The notes under the pieces: generated by a model
Databases searched by the model: none
What the model saw: the letters and a program-made list of their open reading frames with translations, nothing else
What the model was told of the DNA's origin: nothing
Translations under genes and position numbers: made by a program
Origin: Myxococcales bacterium
GTDB lineage: Bacteria > Myxococcota > Myxococcia > Myxococcales > Myxococcaceae
Assembly: GCA_030681895.1 (NCBI GenBank)
Contig: JAUXRI010000247.1
Span: 1 to 64,000, forward strand
Length of the DNA: 64,000 nt
Direction: 5' to 3'
Part shown: positions 38,695 through 47,978 of the stretch, in pieces
How the letters are laid out: every line of letters begins with the position of its first letter
Position numbering within the stretch: position 1 is the stretch's first letter

Positions 38695-39087
38695 ATGAGG
38701 CGGCCGATGCCGCGCCGTCGCTCCAAGCCCGCTCAGGTGTACTCGCTCGCCGAGGCCCGCCTCGCCCGAAGGCTGACGACCTACCGCGAACGGCTGGAGC
38801 GCGTGATCCGCTCCAACCGGCGCGCGATCGGCAAGCTCTACACGTCGGGTTCGCTCTTCACGAAGGCCGGCGCCCGCGCTGGGCGAGATCTGCTGACGGC
38901 GCACGAGCACCTGCTCCGCGTCGTCACCCTGCTCGAGCGGTTCGGAAACGTCGGTGACGTGCCCGCGCCGAAGTCGTCGAAAGAGATCGAGGCCGTCTTC
39001 ACCGAGCTCGACACCCTGCTCGACCGCACCGGAGAGCTGACCGCGCAGACGTCGTTGCTGATGGGCGATCTCAAGCCCGAGCGCTGA
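38695..39087 (+). CDS. Conserved-looking hypothetical protein, helical
   Basis: I do not recognise this 130-residue protein. It has a basic N-terminus (MPRRRSKPAQVYS) and is predicted to be almost all helical with regular Leu/Arg/Glu spacing (LTTYRERLERVIRSNRRAIGKLYTSG). Starts at 38695 or 38707 both fit; AGGG precedes the first. It is 13 bases upstream of another unknown gene in the same direction and follows a 135-base gap after the carboxylase gene, which is divergent. Confidence 0.65.
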   Translation: MRRPMPRRRSKPAQVYSLAEARLARRLTTYRERLERVIRSNRRAIGKLYTSGSLFTKAGARAGRDLLTAHEHLLRVVTLLERFGNVGDVPAPKSSKEIEAVFTELDTLLDRTGELTAQTSLLMGDLKPER

Positions 39088-39100
39088 GATTCGAGGCGCG

Positions 39101-39829
39101 ATGGCCCTGACGAGTCTTCATCCCGGGCGCCTGCATCGCGTGACGGAGCGGCTCGAGCTCCTCGGCCCGTACGGCGCAGCCCCGGTGTTGGAGCGATACG
39201 AGGTCTTCAAACCGTGGACTCCGGTCGACGAGGACTGGCGCGGAGTGCAGGTGCCGATCACGCCCAGCTTCATGGCGCGAGCCTTCTCCTGGCCCCCCAC
39301 CTCTCTCCAGAGTCCTCATTTCCTGACGTGGGACGACTTCTTCGAGCGCTGCGAACTCGCGGGCACGGTGGTCGCCGACGGGCAGGTCGCTGCGCTCGTC
39401 GGCGCCATGCCCGGCTTCGCGCTCGATGGGGAGCTGCTCGACATCGAGGCGAGCTTCAGGAACCGCGACGGCTCCCGCCACCTTCCGCTCGCGCACGCCG
39501 TGCTGCTCGGCGAGGTGCTGGCGACCGGCGCGCCCGCGAAGCTCGCGTTCGACCAGGGCGGCCGGACCTTCCATCACGAGTGGACGCTCGAGGCACAGCA
39601 TGACTGGCCTCAGCCACGTGAGCTCGCCGAACAGCGGGTGTGGTTCTTCCCGATGTCGTCAGGGTGGTGCGCGTTTCAGATGACGTGCGGCTCGCTCATC
39701 AGCGGGCTTCAGGCCGAGTCGCGGTGGCTGCTGGCGACGCTCGAGCCTGGACACCAGTCGCGGGGCGAGCTCGAACGGCTGCTGGTGCTGCTCGATCAGG
39801 CGATGGGCCGCTGCGGCATCACGCGGTGA
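39101..39829 (+). CDS. Hypothetical protein of unknown family
   Basis: The 242-residue protein has no signal peptide or membrane helix. It is rich in aromatic residues, notably Trp (FKPWTPVDEDWRG, FSWPPTSLQ, WDDFFERCE, RVWFFPMSSGWCAF), with alternating beta strands. No motif or active site is evident. The gene follows the 130-residue protein by 13 bases and ends 3 bases before the convergent FadL gene. The content suggests a compact soluble fold; function cannot be assigned. Confidence 0.65.
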   Translation: MALTSLHPGRLHRVTERLELLGPYGAAPVLERYEVFKPWTPVDEDWRGVQVPITPSFMARAFSWPPTSLQSPHFLTWDDFFERCELAGTVVADGQVAALVGAMPGFALDGELLDIEASFRNRDGSRHLPLAHAVLLGEVLATGAPAKLAFDQGGRTFHHEWTLEAQHDWPQPRELAEQRVWFFPMSSGWCAFQMTCGSLISGLQAESRWLLATLEPGHQSRGELERLLVLLDQAMGRCGITR

Positions 39830-39832
39830 TGA

Positions 39833-41029
39833 TCACCACCGGTAGCCGGCGTTGAGGCCGACCACCTGCGCGCTGCCCGAGTACGTGCCGATGAAGCCCG
39901 GCGCGGTGCTGGCCTGCGGGACGAGAATGACGAACTGGTAGCCAGCGTCGAGGTTGAGCCCGAACTCGAAGCGATAGCCGACGCCTGCACAGAAGCGCAC
40001 GCGTGAGGCATCGGGCAGATCGGGCGTCAGCGTGTCGGTCGGCGTCGCGGCCTCGTCGTAGACGGCTCCGAGCCGCGCCTGAATGCGGTTCGTGACGTCG
40101 TACTCGGCGCCGAGGTGCACCGACATGGTGTCGCGCCACCGCTTCGGCAACGGGTTGTCGAGGTCCTTGTTCTCGAAGTCGATGAACAGCTGGCGGAAGG
40201 AGCTCCAGGTGATGACGTTCAGGTCGAGGCCGACGCGCAGTCGTGGCGTCGCCTTGAAGCCGAGCCCGACCGTCGCGACGTCGGGCATCGTGACGCTGGC
40301 GATGATGGGTTGATCGGCGAGGCGTGACTGGAACTCCGGCGGCACGTTGCCGAAGTGCGCGCGGCCCGAGAACCGCAAGGGCACGTTGGAGCGCCAGGTG
40401 AACCCGAACGTGAGCCGGTCTTCCACGATGGTGCCTTGCACGCCTGCGTTCCAGCCGACGCCCCACGCGTCTCCGCCGAGCGAGACCTTGCCTTCCGAAT
40501 CGATGAACGGGAGCGCGCGCTCGATGGCGACGGTGCCGCGAAGGATCTGAAGGCCCGCGCCGATCTTGAAGCGCGGGTGAATGCGGTACGCGATGGTCGG
40601 GTTGAAGGCGAACGTCTGCACGTTCGACGACAGCGCGCGGCCCCTGCCCTCCCAGCCGTCGGGCCACGTCGCGCCCGCGCCGAAGGGGTTGAAGATGCCG
40701 AGCCCGACCGAGAGATCGTCGGTGATGCCCCAGGCGACGTTGAGGTTGATGGGCGTCGAGAGCCGCGTGAGCGTCTGGCTGCTGACGCCCGTCGTGTCGG
40801 AGGTGAAGACGACGGCCGGGAGCACGATCGTGAGCCCGGCCTGCACGTCAAAGCCCTTCCGGCCCGCGAGCCCGGCGGGGTTGTAGACGATCGCCGAGGC
40901 GTCATCGGTCAGCGCCGTCACCGCGATGCCCATGCCAGCGGCGCGCGCGTGGTGCGTCTCGAGCCTGAAGCCGCTGGCGAACGACGTCGCGGCGATCAGG
41001 AGACCGAGGAGGAGTGCGCTTCGCGTCAT
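39833..41029 (-). CDS. FadL/OmpP1-family outer-membrane fatty acid transporter
   Basis: The 398-residue protein has a signal peptide (LLLGLLIAATSFASG), then the FadL hallmark at the mature N-terminus: HHARAAGMGIAVTALTDDASAIVYNPAGLAG, in which the NPA sequence lines the substrate hatch. The remainder is beta-strand repeats ending in a terminal aromatic (GYRW). FadL lets long-chain fatty acids cross the outer membrane. ATG 41029 overlaps the stop of the lipase-like gene, so lipase and channel are translated together, which supports a fatty-acid release and uptake unit. Confidence 0.93.
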   Translation of the reverse strand: MTRSALLLGLLIAATSFASGFRLETHHARAAGMGIAVTALTDDASAIVYNPAGLAGRKGFDVQAGLTIVLPAVVFTSDTTGVSSQTLTRLSTPINLNVAWGITDDLSVGLGIFNPFGAGATWPDGWEGRGRALSSNVQTFAFNPTIAYRIHPRFKIGAGLQILRGTVAIERALPFIDSEGKVSLGGDAWGVGWNAGVQGTIVEDRLTFGFTWRSNVPLRFSGRAHFGNVPPEFQSRLADQPIIASVTMPDVATVGLGFKATPRLRVGLDLNVITWSSFRQLFIDFENKDLDNPLPKRWRDTMSVHLGAEYDVTNRIQARLGAVYDEAATPTDTLTPDLPDASRVRFCAGVGYRFEFGLNLDAGYQFVILVPQASTAPGFIGTYSGSAQVVGLNAGYRW

Positions 41030-44000
41030 GGCGCCACCGGAGCGTTCGCAGGCGTCATGCCGGTCGAGAGGAATTGCGCGAGCTGCGACTGAGCCACGAA
41101 CGTCGCGCAGGTGCTGGCGTTGAACGACATCGTCGTCGCGTCGCACTCGGGGTTGATGTCAGGCGAGCCGGGAGGCCCTCCAGGGTTGAGCAGGAAGCCG
41201 TGCCGCGCGGCCGCCGGCCACGTCGCGGGGAATCGTCCGGAAGTCGCGGTGCCACTGTGCGAGGCGAACTGGAACCACGACAGCCGCGACGCGTTCGACG
41301 ACTGAAGCCCCGCGCGGAGCAGCTTCGTCGTTCCGCTGTTCGGCCAGGCCGTGTCGCCTTCGATCGACGAGACGAAGACGCGGCGGTTGGCGTTGGTGGA
41401 GTCGAGCGCGGCGCGAATCAGGTTCTGAGGATCGGCGGGGTCGAGGATGGTCCTCGCGAGCACGAGGAAGGCGTCGAAGCTGGCCGTGCCAGGGCTGGAG
41501 CCAACGCCTGCGAGCAACACCGTGCGCTGGGCGGCGAAGGCAGGCGACGTCAGCACCGCCTCGAGCGGGTCCACGCCAGGAACGTTGAGCGCGACGCGCG
41601 ACGGCGCTGAATTCGCAGCCGCAAACACAGCTCCAGTGAATGAGCCGACACTCTGCCCGACGACGTGCACCTGCGTGGCGTCGAGCGTCCCGCTCGGAAG
41701 GGATGCATTCAGCGAGCGCGGCCCGGTCGCGGTCAGCACCCGGAGCACCTGCGCGAGATCAGCCGAGCCTGCGTGGCGCAGGTTGTCTCGTGTGGCGAAG
41801 AGGTTCGAGGCGTCGACGAACCGGTTCCCGCTGATGGCCGGAGTTCCGTACAGGGCGAACGTGGGAGCGCTCCTCACGAACGAACCACCTTCGCAGCGAC
41901 CCGTGGCCGTGAGGCACCGACCCTGGCCGAGCGTGAAGCAGTCAGCCGGGGCCGCGGCGCATTGGCTGGCGTTAGTCGGAACGCGGGCGAAACATCGACC
42001 CGTCGTCGCGCTGCACTCCTGATTCACGGAATCGGCGCACGCCGTATCTGGACTCGCGAGACCTCGACAGTCGGAGCGGTCACCATGAAACGGCGCATCG
42101 ATCGCGATCGTCGCGACGCCTGACCCCGCGAACGCGTCGGCGACGAAGAGCACGTCAGCGCGTGATCGGCCGAGGCCATGGTTGAAGATGACGACCGGAA
42201 ATCCAGCCGGCGGCACCGGCCCTGTCGGCAGCGTCACCGTGAAGAGCGCGAGGCGGGTCTGCCACTGCGACGGGTCGGAGTTGAAGGTCCCACCCGGGCC
42301 GGTCAGCACGTGCGGAAGGGTCAGCTCTCCTTCGAAGAGGCTCCCGATCGCTGCGTTCCTGACGCCCGCGGCGATCAACGTGGGCCGGGTCACCGCGGTG
42401 GTGTCGACCAGCCACTCGACGGTCGTCGGCAGCGTCGACGCGTTGACGCCCGCGGTGATCGAGCGAAGCGGCGCCGTCACGCTCTGCGTCGTGAAACAGA
42501 ACCCGAGCGCCACAGCGCTGCGCGGACGACCGGCCGCCTCCAGCCGATCGAGACAGCCACGGAACCGGCGACGCACGGGCTCCAACTGGGCCGCCTGGGT
42601 GTTCGACACGACGGGAATCGTGCTGGCACCCGTCGCGTCGACGAGCGCGTTTCTCGAACGAACGAGCGCGAAGGTCGGTGACGCCATGACGGCGCGATTT
42701 CGAACGTCGCGGGTGTCGGTGGTGACGAACGCTCCGTATCGGCTGGCCTCGTCGAGCGGCAGCTGCGGCACCCACTGCAGTTGTTCCGGCTGATCGATCA
42801 CGCCAGCGTCGTTCGTCGAGGACGCGCAGTTGAGGCAGACGCGAACCGAGGGCAGTCGTGCGCCACCATCGGCGAGCGTGTTGGGAATTCCATCGAGCCT
42901 GATCAACCCTGCTCCAGTGCCCAGCGAGCCCGCGTCGATCGAGCCGACGTCGAGCGCAGCGAGCAGCGTCGAGTTCTCACTCACGATCGGTGCAGTCGTC
43001 GAGAAGCCGTCGAGCGTGTTGAGGCCACCGATGAGCTGCGCCTGGGCAGCGCTCGCGCCCACGGGAATCGGGAGCGACAGCCGAACGCCCGGCACCGCAT
43101 CATCTCCGGGCGCACCGCCATCGGGCAGCACGGCGAGCTGCGTTCCGCCATCGACCAGCGTGTTGCCGCGCAGCAGCTGGTTGTTCGGGAACGGCACGAC
43201 GTTCAGGCTGAGATCGAAGGTGAGTTCGGGCTGATCGACGGTCCGAAACACCCACAGCCCCGCGATGTCCTCTCGCAAGATGCCGGTCGACTCGAGTGAA
43301 TCGAAGACCGGCTTCAGTGAACGCCGCACCGACTCGAGGCCGATGGCCTGCGCGTCGCTCAGCAGCGTCACCGAGCGGCACGCCGGACCGACCGCTCGGC
43401 ACTGCGCGTCGACGAGCGAGTTCGAGAGCCGGGCGAACGAGAACGCCTGCGACGCGACCAGCGGCTTACCGGTGAGCGACCGAATGCCTGCGGGTCCACC
43501 CAGCACCACCACGGCGATCGAGCGGCCCTTGCCCCAGCTTCCGTTGGGCGGCGCGACGCTGAACCGGCTCGTCGTGGCATCGAACGAGATGACCGGAGCG
43601 CCGACCAGCGCTGGCCCGGAGAGCACCTGCACGCGCACGGTGTTGGCGTTCACGCTGGTGGGATCGACGGCGCCGTCGACTTCTCCCGTGGCGATCGACG
43701 CGACGGGGAAGCCGTTCAAGGTGTTCAGGTAGTCGGTGATGAACTCGGCGTACGCCGGTGACGCTCCGGGCGGCACGGGAGCGCTCACGCGGCCCGTCGC
43801 GGGGTTGATCACGAGATCGGTCGGCGTCGGCACCCGCGGCGGCGTGGCAGAGGGGTCGAACACCAGCTCAGGCTGATCGATCGTCGAGAACACCCACGCG
43901 CCCGCGACGTCGTGCCTGCGAACGCCCTCTCCTTCGAGTCGATCGAGCAGCGGCTTGTACGTCCGGCGCAGGCTCTCGAGCGCGATCGCCTGGTTGGTGC

Positions 44001-45297
44001 TGATCGGCGCGGCCTTCACGAACGAGTTGCACGACGGCCCGAGCACCTCACAGTCGACCAGCGGCGCCGCGCTGCGCACGAGCGCCCAGACCTGACTGCC
44101 GACGAGTCGTTTCCCTCCAACGCCCTTCACGCCCGAGTCGCCACCGAGCACCACGACGCCGATCGTCTTCGCGCCGCCCCATGAGCCGCCCGCCGGCGTG
44201 AGCACCAGGCGCTTCAGCTGCGAGCTCCACGTGACCGTCGGTGGCGCTGCCAACGGAGCACCCGCGAGGGAGATGACACGCACGCTCCGCTCGGTGATCG
44301 TCGAGAGATCGATGGGCTGCTGCGCGATGTCGACGCCGGCGCTGGTCGTCGCGGGAAACCCGTTGAGGGTGTTGAGCCAGGTGCGCGTCCACTCCTGGGC
44401 CGCTGGCGATGACGCGGGATCGATCGACGAAGCGACCAGGCCCTGCTTGATGGCGAGGTTGTTCGGCGAGGGCACGCGCGGCGGAGACGCCGACGGATCG
44501 AAGACGAACGACGCCGAGTCGTCGATGCGGAAGGTCCACAGGAGCGCGAGCTCGCTGCGCGGAATGCCGCTGGTGACGAGGAAGTCGATCGCCGGCTTGT
44601 ACTTGCGGCGCAGCGTCTCGAGGCGCCTGGCGGTCGCGACCTGATCGGCCACGCGGCGCGCGGGGTCCTCCACGATCGACGACGGGACGATCTCGGTAGT
44701 CGGCCTGCACGCGCTCGAGGCGAGATCGTCATTCGGGCAGTCGATCAGCTCGCCTTCGTTGCGAATGAACGACCACGTCGCGCTGCCGACACATGCGAGC
44801 CCCGACTTTGCGCGCACGCCGTTGACGCCTCCGATGATCGCGACCGCGTAGCGATGACCCGGAATCCACCCTCCCACCGGCGGAGCGATGGCCACCTGCC
44901 CCGGCGCCACCACGTTCGTCGAGTCCGAGGTCACGCGGGTCACCTCGACCGTGGCGTTGTTCGCGCTGAGGTCGAAGACGCGCACGGTGGCAGGAGTCAC
45001 CGTCGCCGGGTCGAGCGCGTGCGTGAAGGTGACCGACGCACCGGCCGCAGCGGGGAAGCCGTTGAGCGTGTTGAGCCAGCCGTAGAACCACGTGTCGGCG
45101 GCGCTCGCGTCGATGGGGACAGGAACACTCAACAGCCCGGTCGTCGGGTGCGTCGCGAGATCGTTCGGTGACGGAACGACCGGAATCGCCGCCGACGGGT
45201 CGAACCGCGCGACGACGAACTCACCCGGAGGCGTGTTGGGAATCTCGGGCGCGCAGCCGACCGCGACCACCACGAGTGCAGCGAGCAGACGCTTCAC
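41026..45297 (-). CDS. VolA-like lipase lipoprotein with four tandem N-terminal modules
   Basis: GTG 45297 begins a 1423-residue protein with lipobox VVAVGC. Four diverged modules of about 200-250 residues follow, each with a SPND/SPNN motif, a LNTLNGFP or LNTLDGF motif and a conserved YKP helix near its end (roughly 20-265, 265-475, 475-690, 690-975). The C-terminal part is an alpha/beta hydrolase: oxyanion loop FNHGLGRSR near 1040 and nucleophile elbow GQSVGS near 1215, plus several Cys. The N-terminal module type is that of bacterial virulence-factor lipases (VolA), in which one copy is usual. VolA is a surface lysophospholipase encoded next to fadL in Vibrio, as here. The four-fold copy is unusual. 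Confidence 0.85.
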   Translation of the reverse strand: MKRLLAALVVVAVGCAPEIPNTPPGEFVVARFDPSAAIPVVPSPNDLATHPTTGLLSVPVPIDASAADTWFYGWLNTLNGFPAAAGASVTFTHALDPATVTPATVRVFDLSANNATVEVTRVTSDSTNVVAPGQVAIAPPVGGWIPGHRYAVAIIGGVNGVRAKSGLACVGSATWSFIRNEGELIDCPNDDLASSACRPTTEIVPSSIVEDPARRVADQVATARRLETLRRKYKPAIDFLVTSGIPRSELALLWTFRIDDSASFVFDPSASPPRVPSPNNLAIKQGLVASSIDPASSPAAQEWTRTWLNTLNGFPATTSAGVDIAQQPIDLSTITERSVRVISLAGAPLAAPPTVTWSSQLKRLVLTPAGGSWGGAKTIGVVVLGGDSGVKGVGGKRLVGSQVWALVRSAAPLVDCEVLGPSCNSFVKAAPISTNQAIALESLRRTYKPLLDRLEGEGVRRHDVAGAWVFSTIDQPELVFDPSATPPRVPTPTDLVINPATGRVSAPVPPGASPAYAEFITDYLNTLNGFPVASIATGEVDGAVDPTSVNANTVRVQVLSGPALVGAPVISFDATTSRFSVAPPNGSWGKGRSIAVVVLGGPAGIRSLTGKPLVASQAFSFARLSNSLVDAQCRAVGPACRSVTLLSDAQAIGLESVRRSLKPVFDSLESTGILREDIAGLWVFRTVDQPELTFDLSLNVVPFPNNQLLRGNTLVDGGTQLAVLPDGGAPGDDAVPGVRLSLPIPVGASAAQAQLIGGLNTLDGFSTTAPIVSENSTLLAALDVGSIDAGSLGTGAGLIRLDGIPNTLADGGARLPSVRVCLNCASSTNDAGVIDQPEQLQWVPQLPLDEASRYGAFVTTDTRDVRNRAVMASPTFALVRSRNALVDATGASTIPVVSNTQAAQLEPVRRRFRGCLDRLEAAGRPRSAVALGFCFTTQSVTAPLRSITAGVNASTLPTTVEWLVDTTAVTRPTLIAAGVRNAAIGSLFEGELTLPHVLTGPGGTFNSDPSQWQTRLALFTVTLPTGPVPPAGFPVVIFNHGLGRSRADVLFVADAFAGSGVATIAIDAPFHGDRSDCRGLASPDTACADSVNQECSATTGRCFARVPTNASQCAAAPADCFTLGQGRCLTATGRCEGGSFVRSAPTFALYGTPAISGNRFVDASNLFATRDNLRHAGSADLAQVLRVLTATGPRSLNASLPSGTLDATQVHVVGQSVGSFTGAVFAAANSAPSRVALNVPGVDPLEAVLTSPAFAAQRTVLLAGVGSSPGTASFDAFLVLARTILDPADPQNLIRAALDSTNANRRVFVSSIEGDTAWPNSGTTKLLRAGLQSSNASRLSWFQFASHSGTATSGRFPATWPAAARHGFLLNPGGPPGSPDINPECDATTMSFNASTCATFVAQSQLAQFLSTGMTPANAPVAP

Positions 45298-45385
45298 GAA
45301 GACCCCCAGAGATCGGGTGATGAGCCGTTGGCTTGTAGGCCCGTCACCATTGGCGAGCCGACGAAAAGTGACTACGTGACGCGTC

Positions 45386-46102
45386 ATGAAGGTCATCGCC
45401 GTCTACGCAGCCATGTACGGGAAGGCGTTCACCAACGCGTTGGCGGCGATCGCGAAGAACCCGTGGACGCTGTTGTTGCCGATGGGCCTGGCTGTCACGT
45501 GGACCGTGCTGGGCATGCTCCTCGGCTCGATGCTCGACCCGTTCACCGGCGGCATGCTCATCAGCCTCGCGTACAGCGCCGCGCTCAGCATCTATTGCTT
45601 CTTCCTCGGCGGCCTCGTCGCGAACCAGAAGGTCGGGCTCGATCAGCTCCGCACCAGCATCGGTGCCTACTTCTGGTCGTGGATCAGCATCTTCTTCGTG
45701 CTGTGGGTGGTCGGGCTCGTGCTCGGGCCGGTGTTCAAGGCGAACCCTGATCTCGCGCTGCCCTACAGCCTCATTCAACTCATCGCGCTCAACACGGTGC
45801 CCGAGACGATTTACCAGAAGGGCACTCGCGGCGGCATCGAGACGATCCAGCGAAGCTTCGGCTTTCTCCAGGAGAACTGGATCGAGTGGTTCATTCCCAA
45901 CGGCCTGGTGCTCGGTGGCGTCTTCGCCGCGTCGGTGTTCGGCGCGGTGCTGATGGTGTTCGGAACGGTCGGGGCGATCGTCAGCGGGCTGGTCGTCGGA
46001 GTGCTGCTCCACGTCTACGCGGTGTTCCGCGGCTTCCTCTACGAAGCCCTCGACGGCTCGACACACCGGCAGCGCATGTATCGCGCGCGCTTCGGTGGCT
46101 AG
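45386..46102 (+). CDS. Integral membrane protein, five to six helices
   Basis: The 238-residue protein is hydrophobic with helices at about 25-50, 55-80, 90-115, 160-190 and 190-215 separated by short polar loops. The motif NTVPETIYQKGTRGGIETIQRSFGFLQENWIEWFIPN contains the most conserved-looking stretch. I recognise no family; small proteins of this kind occur in Myxococcota without assigned role. It starts 88 bases from the divergent lipase operon, and its TAG overlaps the stop of the sigma-factor gene on the other strand (shared CTAG). Confidence 0.85.
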   Translation: MKVIAVYAAMYGKAFTNALAAIAKNPWTLLLPMGLAVTWTVLGMLLGSMLDPFTGGMLISLAYSAALSIYCFFLGGLVANQKVGLDQLRTSIGAYFWSWISIFFVLWVVGLVLGPVFKANPDLALPYSLIQLIALNTVPETIYQKGTRGGIETIQRSFGFLQENWIEWFIPNGLVLGGVFAASVFGAVLMVFGTVGAIVSGLVVGVLLHVYAVFRGFLYEALDGSTHRQRMYRARFGG

Positions 46103-47241
46103 TCTTCGCTCTCGAGCAGATTGAAGTCGGGAATGTTCTCTTGCATGTACTTGCGCATGCGGCCGATGAGCGCGGCCTCGATCTGACGCGCGCGCTCTCG
46201 TGACACGCCGTACTGCGTGCCGATGTCCTGCAACGTCATCGGCTCGTCGGCGATGAGGCGCTTCTCGAAGATGAAGCGCTCCTTGTCGTTCAGGTTCTTC
46301 GAGAAGTCGCCGAGCTTCTCCTTGAACATCGCGCGCAGCTCGGCGTTCGCGAGCGTCTCGTCGGCGCCGACCGCGTTCGCCGAGAGCAGGCGATCGCCAC
46401 GGGTCTCACGATCGTCGTCCACGCTCAGCGGAGCGTCGATGCTCACCTCGTCGTTCCCGAGGCGCTGATCCATCTCGACGACGTCCTGCTCGGTGACGTT
46501 GAGGCGCTCGGCGAGGAGCTTGGGCGTGACCTCGACGCCCTGCTTGCTCAGCCGCTCCTGTTCCTGGCGCAACTTGAAGAAGAGTTTCCGCTGGGCCTCC
46601 GTCGTGCCCAGCTTCACCATCTTCCAGTTGTCCATGATGTAGCGAAGGATGTACGCGCGAATCCACCAGGCCGCGTAGCTGGCGAGCTTCACGCCGCGCT
46701 CGGGGTCGAACTTCTTCACCGCCTGCATCAGCCCGATGTTTCCCTCTTGCACGAGGTCGAGCAGCGACAGCGGGTTGCGGTGGTACTCGTGGGCGAGCTT
46801 CACCACGAGGCGCAGGTTCGAGGCGACCAGGGTGTAGGCGGCGCGAACGTCGCCCGTGTCCCGAAACTTCCTCGAGAGCTCGACCTCCTGCTCGCGGGTC
46901 AGCAGCGGGTGCTTCGTCACCTCGGCCATGTACGCCGAGAGCGGGTCGCCCTTCGCCAACCGGGTGCGCGCGAACTTCGCGGGCACGGCCTCGACGTCGA
47001 CCTCTTCGGCCACCAGCTCCTTGGTGTCGGGCTCGCCGACCTCGGGCTCTGCGGGCTCGGCGGCGGCGTCGGTGTCTTCCTCGTCGGCCTCTTTCGCTGC
47101 GACGGGCTTCGCTTCGACGACGTCAGCGGTGCGGGTGCGCTTCGGGCGCGGCGGCGCGGGCGCGTCTTCGACGATCTCGGCGTCGACGACCTCGGCGTCT
47201 TTCCGCTCCTCGAGATCGGACTTCTTCTTCCGCGCGGCCAT
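46099..47241 (-). CDS. RpoH-type sigma factor with acidic N-terminal extension
   Basis: The 380-residue protein has sigma regions 1.2-2 (DPLSAYMAEVTKHPLLTREQEVELSRKFRD), region 2.1-2.4 (NLRLVVKLAHEYHRNPLSLLDLVQEGNIGLMQAVKKFDPERGVKLASYAAWWIRAYILRYIMDN in several parts), the RpoH box (AQRKLFFKLRQ), region 3 and a C-terminal region 4.2 HTH (GVSRERARQIEAALIGRMRKYM). That makes it a group 3, heat-shock-type sigma factor. The first 90 residues are an acidic, Ala/Pro/Lys-rich extension absent from E. coli RpoH. Several such sigmas exist in myxobacteria. ATG 47241 is chosen because it precedes the extension's basic start (MAARKKKS). Confidence 0.93.
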   Translation of the reverse strand: MAARKKKSDLEERKDAEVVDAEIVEDAPAPPRPKRTRTADVVEAKPVAAKEADEEDTDAAAEPAEPEVGEPDTKELVAEEVDVEAVPAKFARTRLAKGDPLSAYMAEVTKHPLLTREQEVELSRKFRDTGDVRAAYTLVASNLRLVVKLAHEYHRNPLSLLDLVQEGNIGLMQAVKKFDPERGVKLASYAAWWIRAYILRYIMDNWKMVKLGTTEAQRKLFFKLRQEQERLSKQGVEVTPKLLAERLNVTEQDVVEMDQRLGNDEVSIDAPLSVDDDRETRGDRLLSANAVGADETLANAELRAMFKEKLGDFSKNLNDKERFIFEKRLIADEPMTLQDIGTQYGVSRERARQIEAALIGRMRKYMQENIPDFNLLESED

Positions 47242-47346
47242 GGCCCATGGATTAGCGCATCGCGCGTCTTTCGCCACGGTGACCGACACGACATGACGTT
47301 CGGGGGGGTGTTGACGCTTCGAGCCCGCACCGATGAACTCGCTGCA

Positions 47347-47925
47347 ATGACGGCTGCTTGCGCGACGCATGAAGGAGCCGACGCCGTCATCACCTGCAAA
47401 CGCTGCGGTGGCTTCATGTGCGAAGCCTGCACCCTGCACCGCACCGAAGACCGCTGCATCACCTGCCGGCCCAGGCGCACCCGGGAAGAGCGAGACGAGC
47501 GGCGACGCAACGCCGTCAAACGATCGGCGTGGATGGAATGCGAAGCCTGTGGCTACCTCGGACCTCGCTTCGAGCGGGCTGCTCTCCCTTCTCTCGGAGA
47601 GCTGGTGATCCTCGCCGCCATGCTAGTCACGGTTGGTTTCGCCAGCGTCGCGGTCGGCACCGGGCTCGCCGTGGTGTTCGCGCTGGTGGCGTTCAGGAGC
47701 TCGCGCCACCTGTCATGCCCTCGGTGCGGAACCACCGACGCCCTCTGGCCAGCCACCGAACAGGCAGGGCTCCCGATCGACCCGGCCTTCGTCGCGGCGA
47801 CCAGCGCCAACGACGCAGCCCTTCGGCGCCAACGCCGCACCAGATTGTTCGTGGTTGCGCTCGCGGCGGTCCTCGGCGCCCTCATGTTCTTCGCGCGCGC
47901 CGGCTGGCTGCAGACGGCGGGCTGA
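47347..47925 (+). CDS. B-box-type zinc-finger membrane protein
   Basis: A 192-residue protein. At its start is a B-box zinc finger (CATHEGADAVITCKRCGGFMCEACTLH in several Cys/His pairs), followed by a second zinc ribbon (CEACGYLG ... CPRCGTTD) that brackets two membrane helices, and a third helix near the C-terminus (ALAAVLGALMFFARAGWL). Start ATG 47347 is a choice; 47293 is in frame too. B-box plus membrane helices is a common myxobacterial architecture, usually without known function. It starts 105 bases from the divergent sigma factor and precedes the DEAD-box helicase. Confidence 0.75.
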   Translation: MTAACATHEGADAVITCKRCGGFMCEACTLHRTEDRCITCRPRRTREERDERRRNAVKRSAWMECEACGYLGPRFERAALPSLGELVILAAMLVTVGFASVAVGTGLAVVFALVAFRSSRHLSCPRCGTTDALWPATEQAGLPIDPAFVAATSANDAALRRQRRTRLFVVALAAVLGALMFFARAGWLQTAG

Positions 47926-47978
47926 GGCCATGTCCGTCATTGCCCAACCCCCTCGTGGGGGCTACACGTGCCCGCGAA

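Noticed and set aside
45377..45386. Palindrome TGACGCGTCA overlapping the start of the membrane protein gene
   Set aside because: A 10-base palindrome of this type is expected about once in a window this size by chance, and it overlaps coding sequence.
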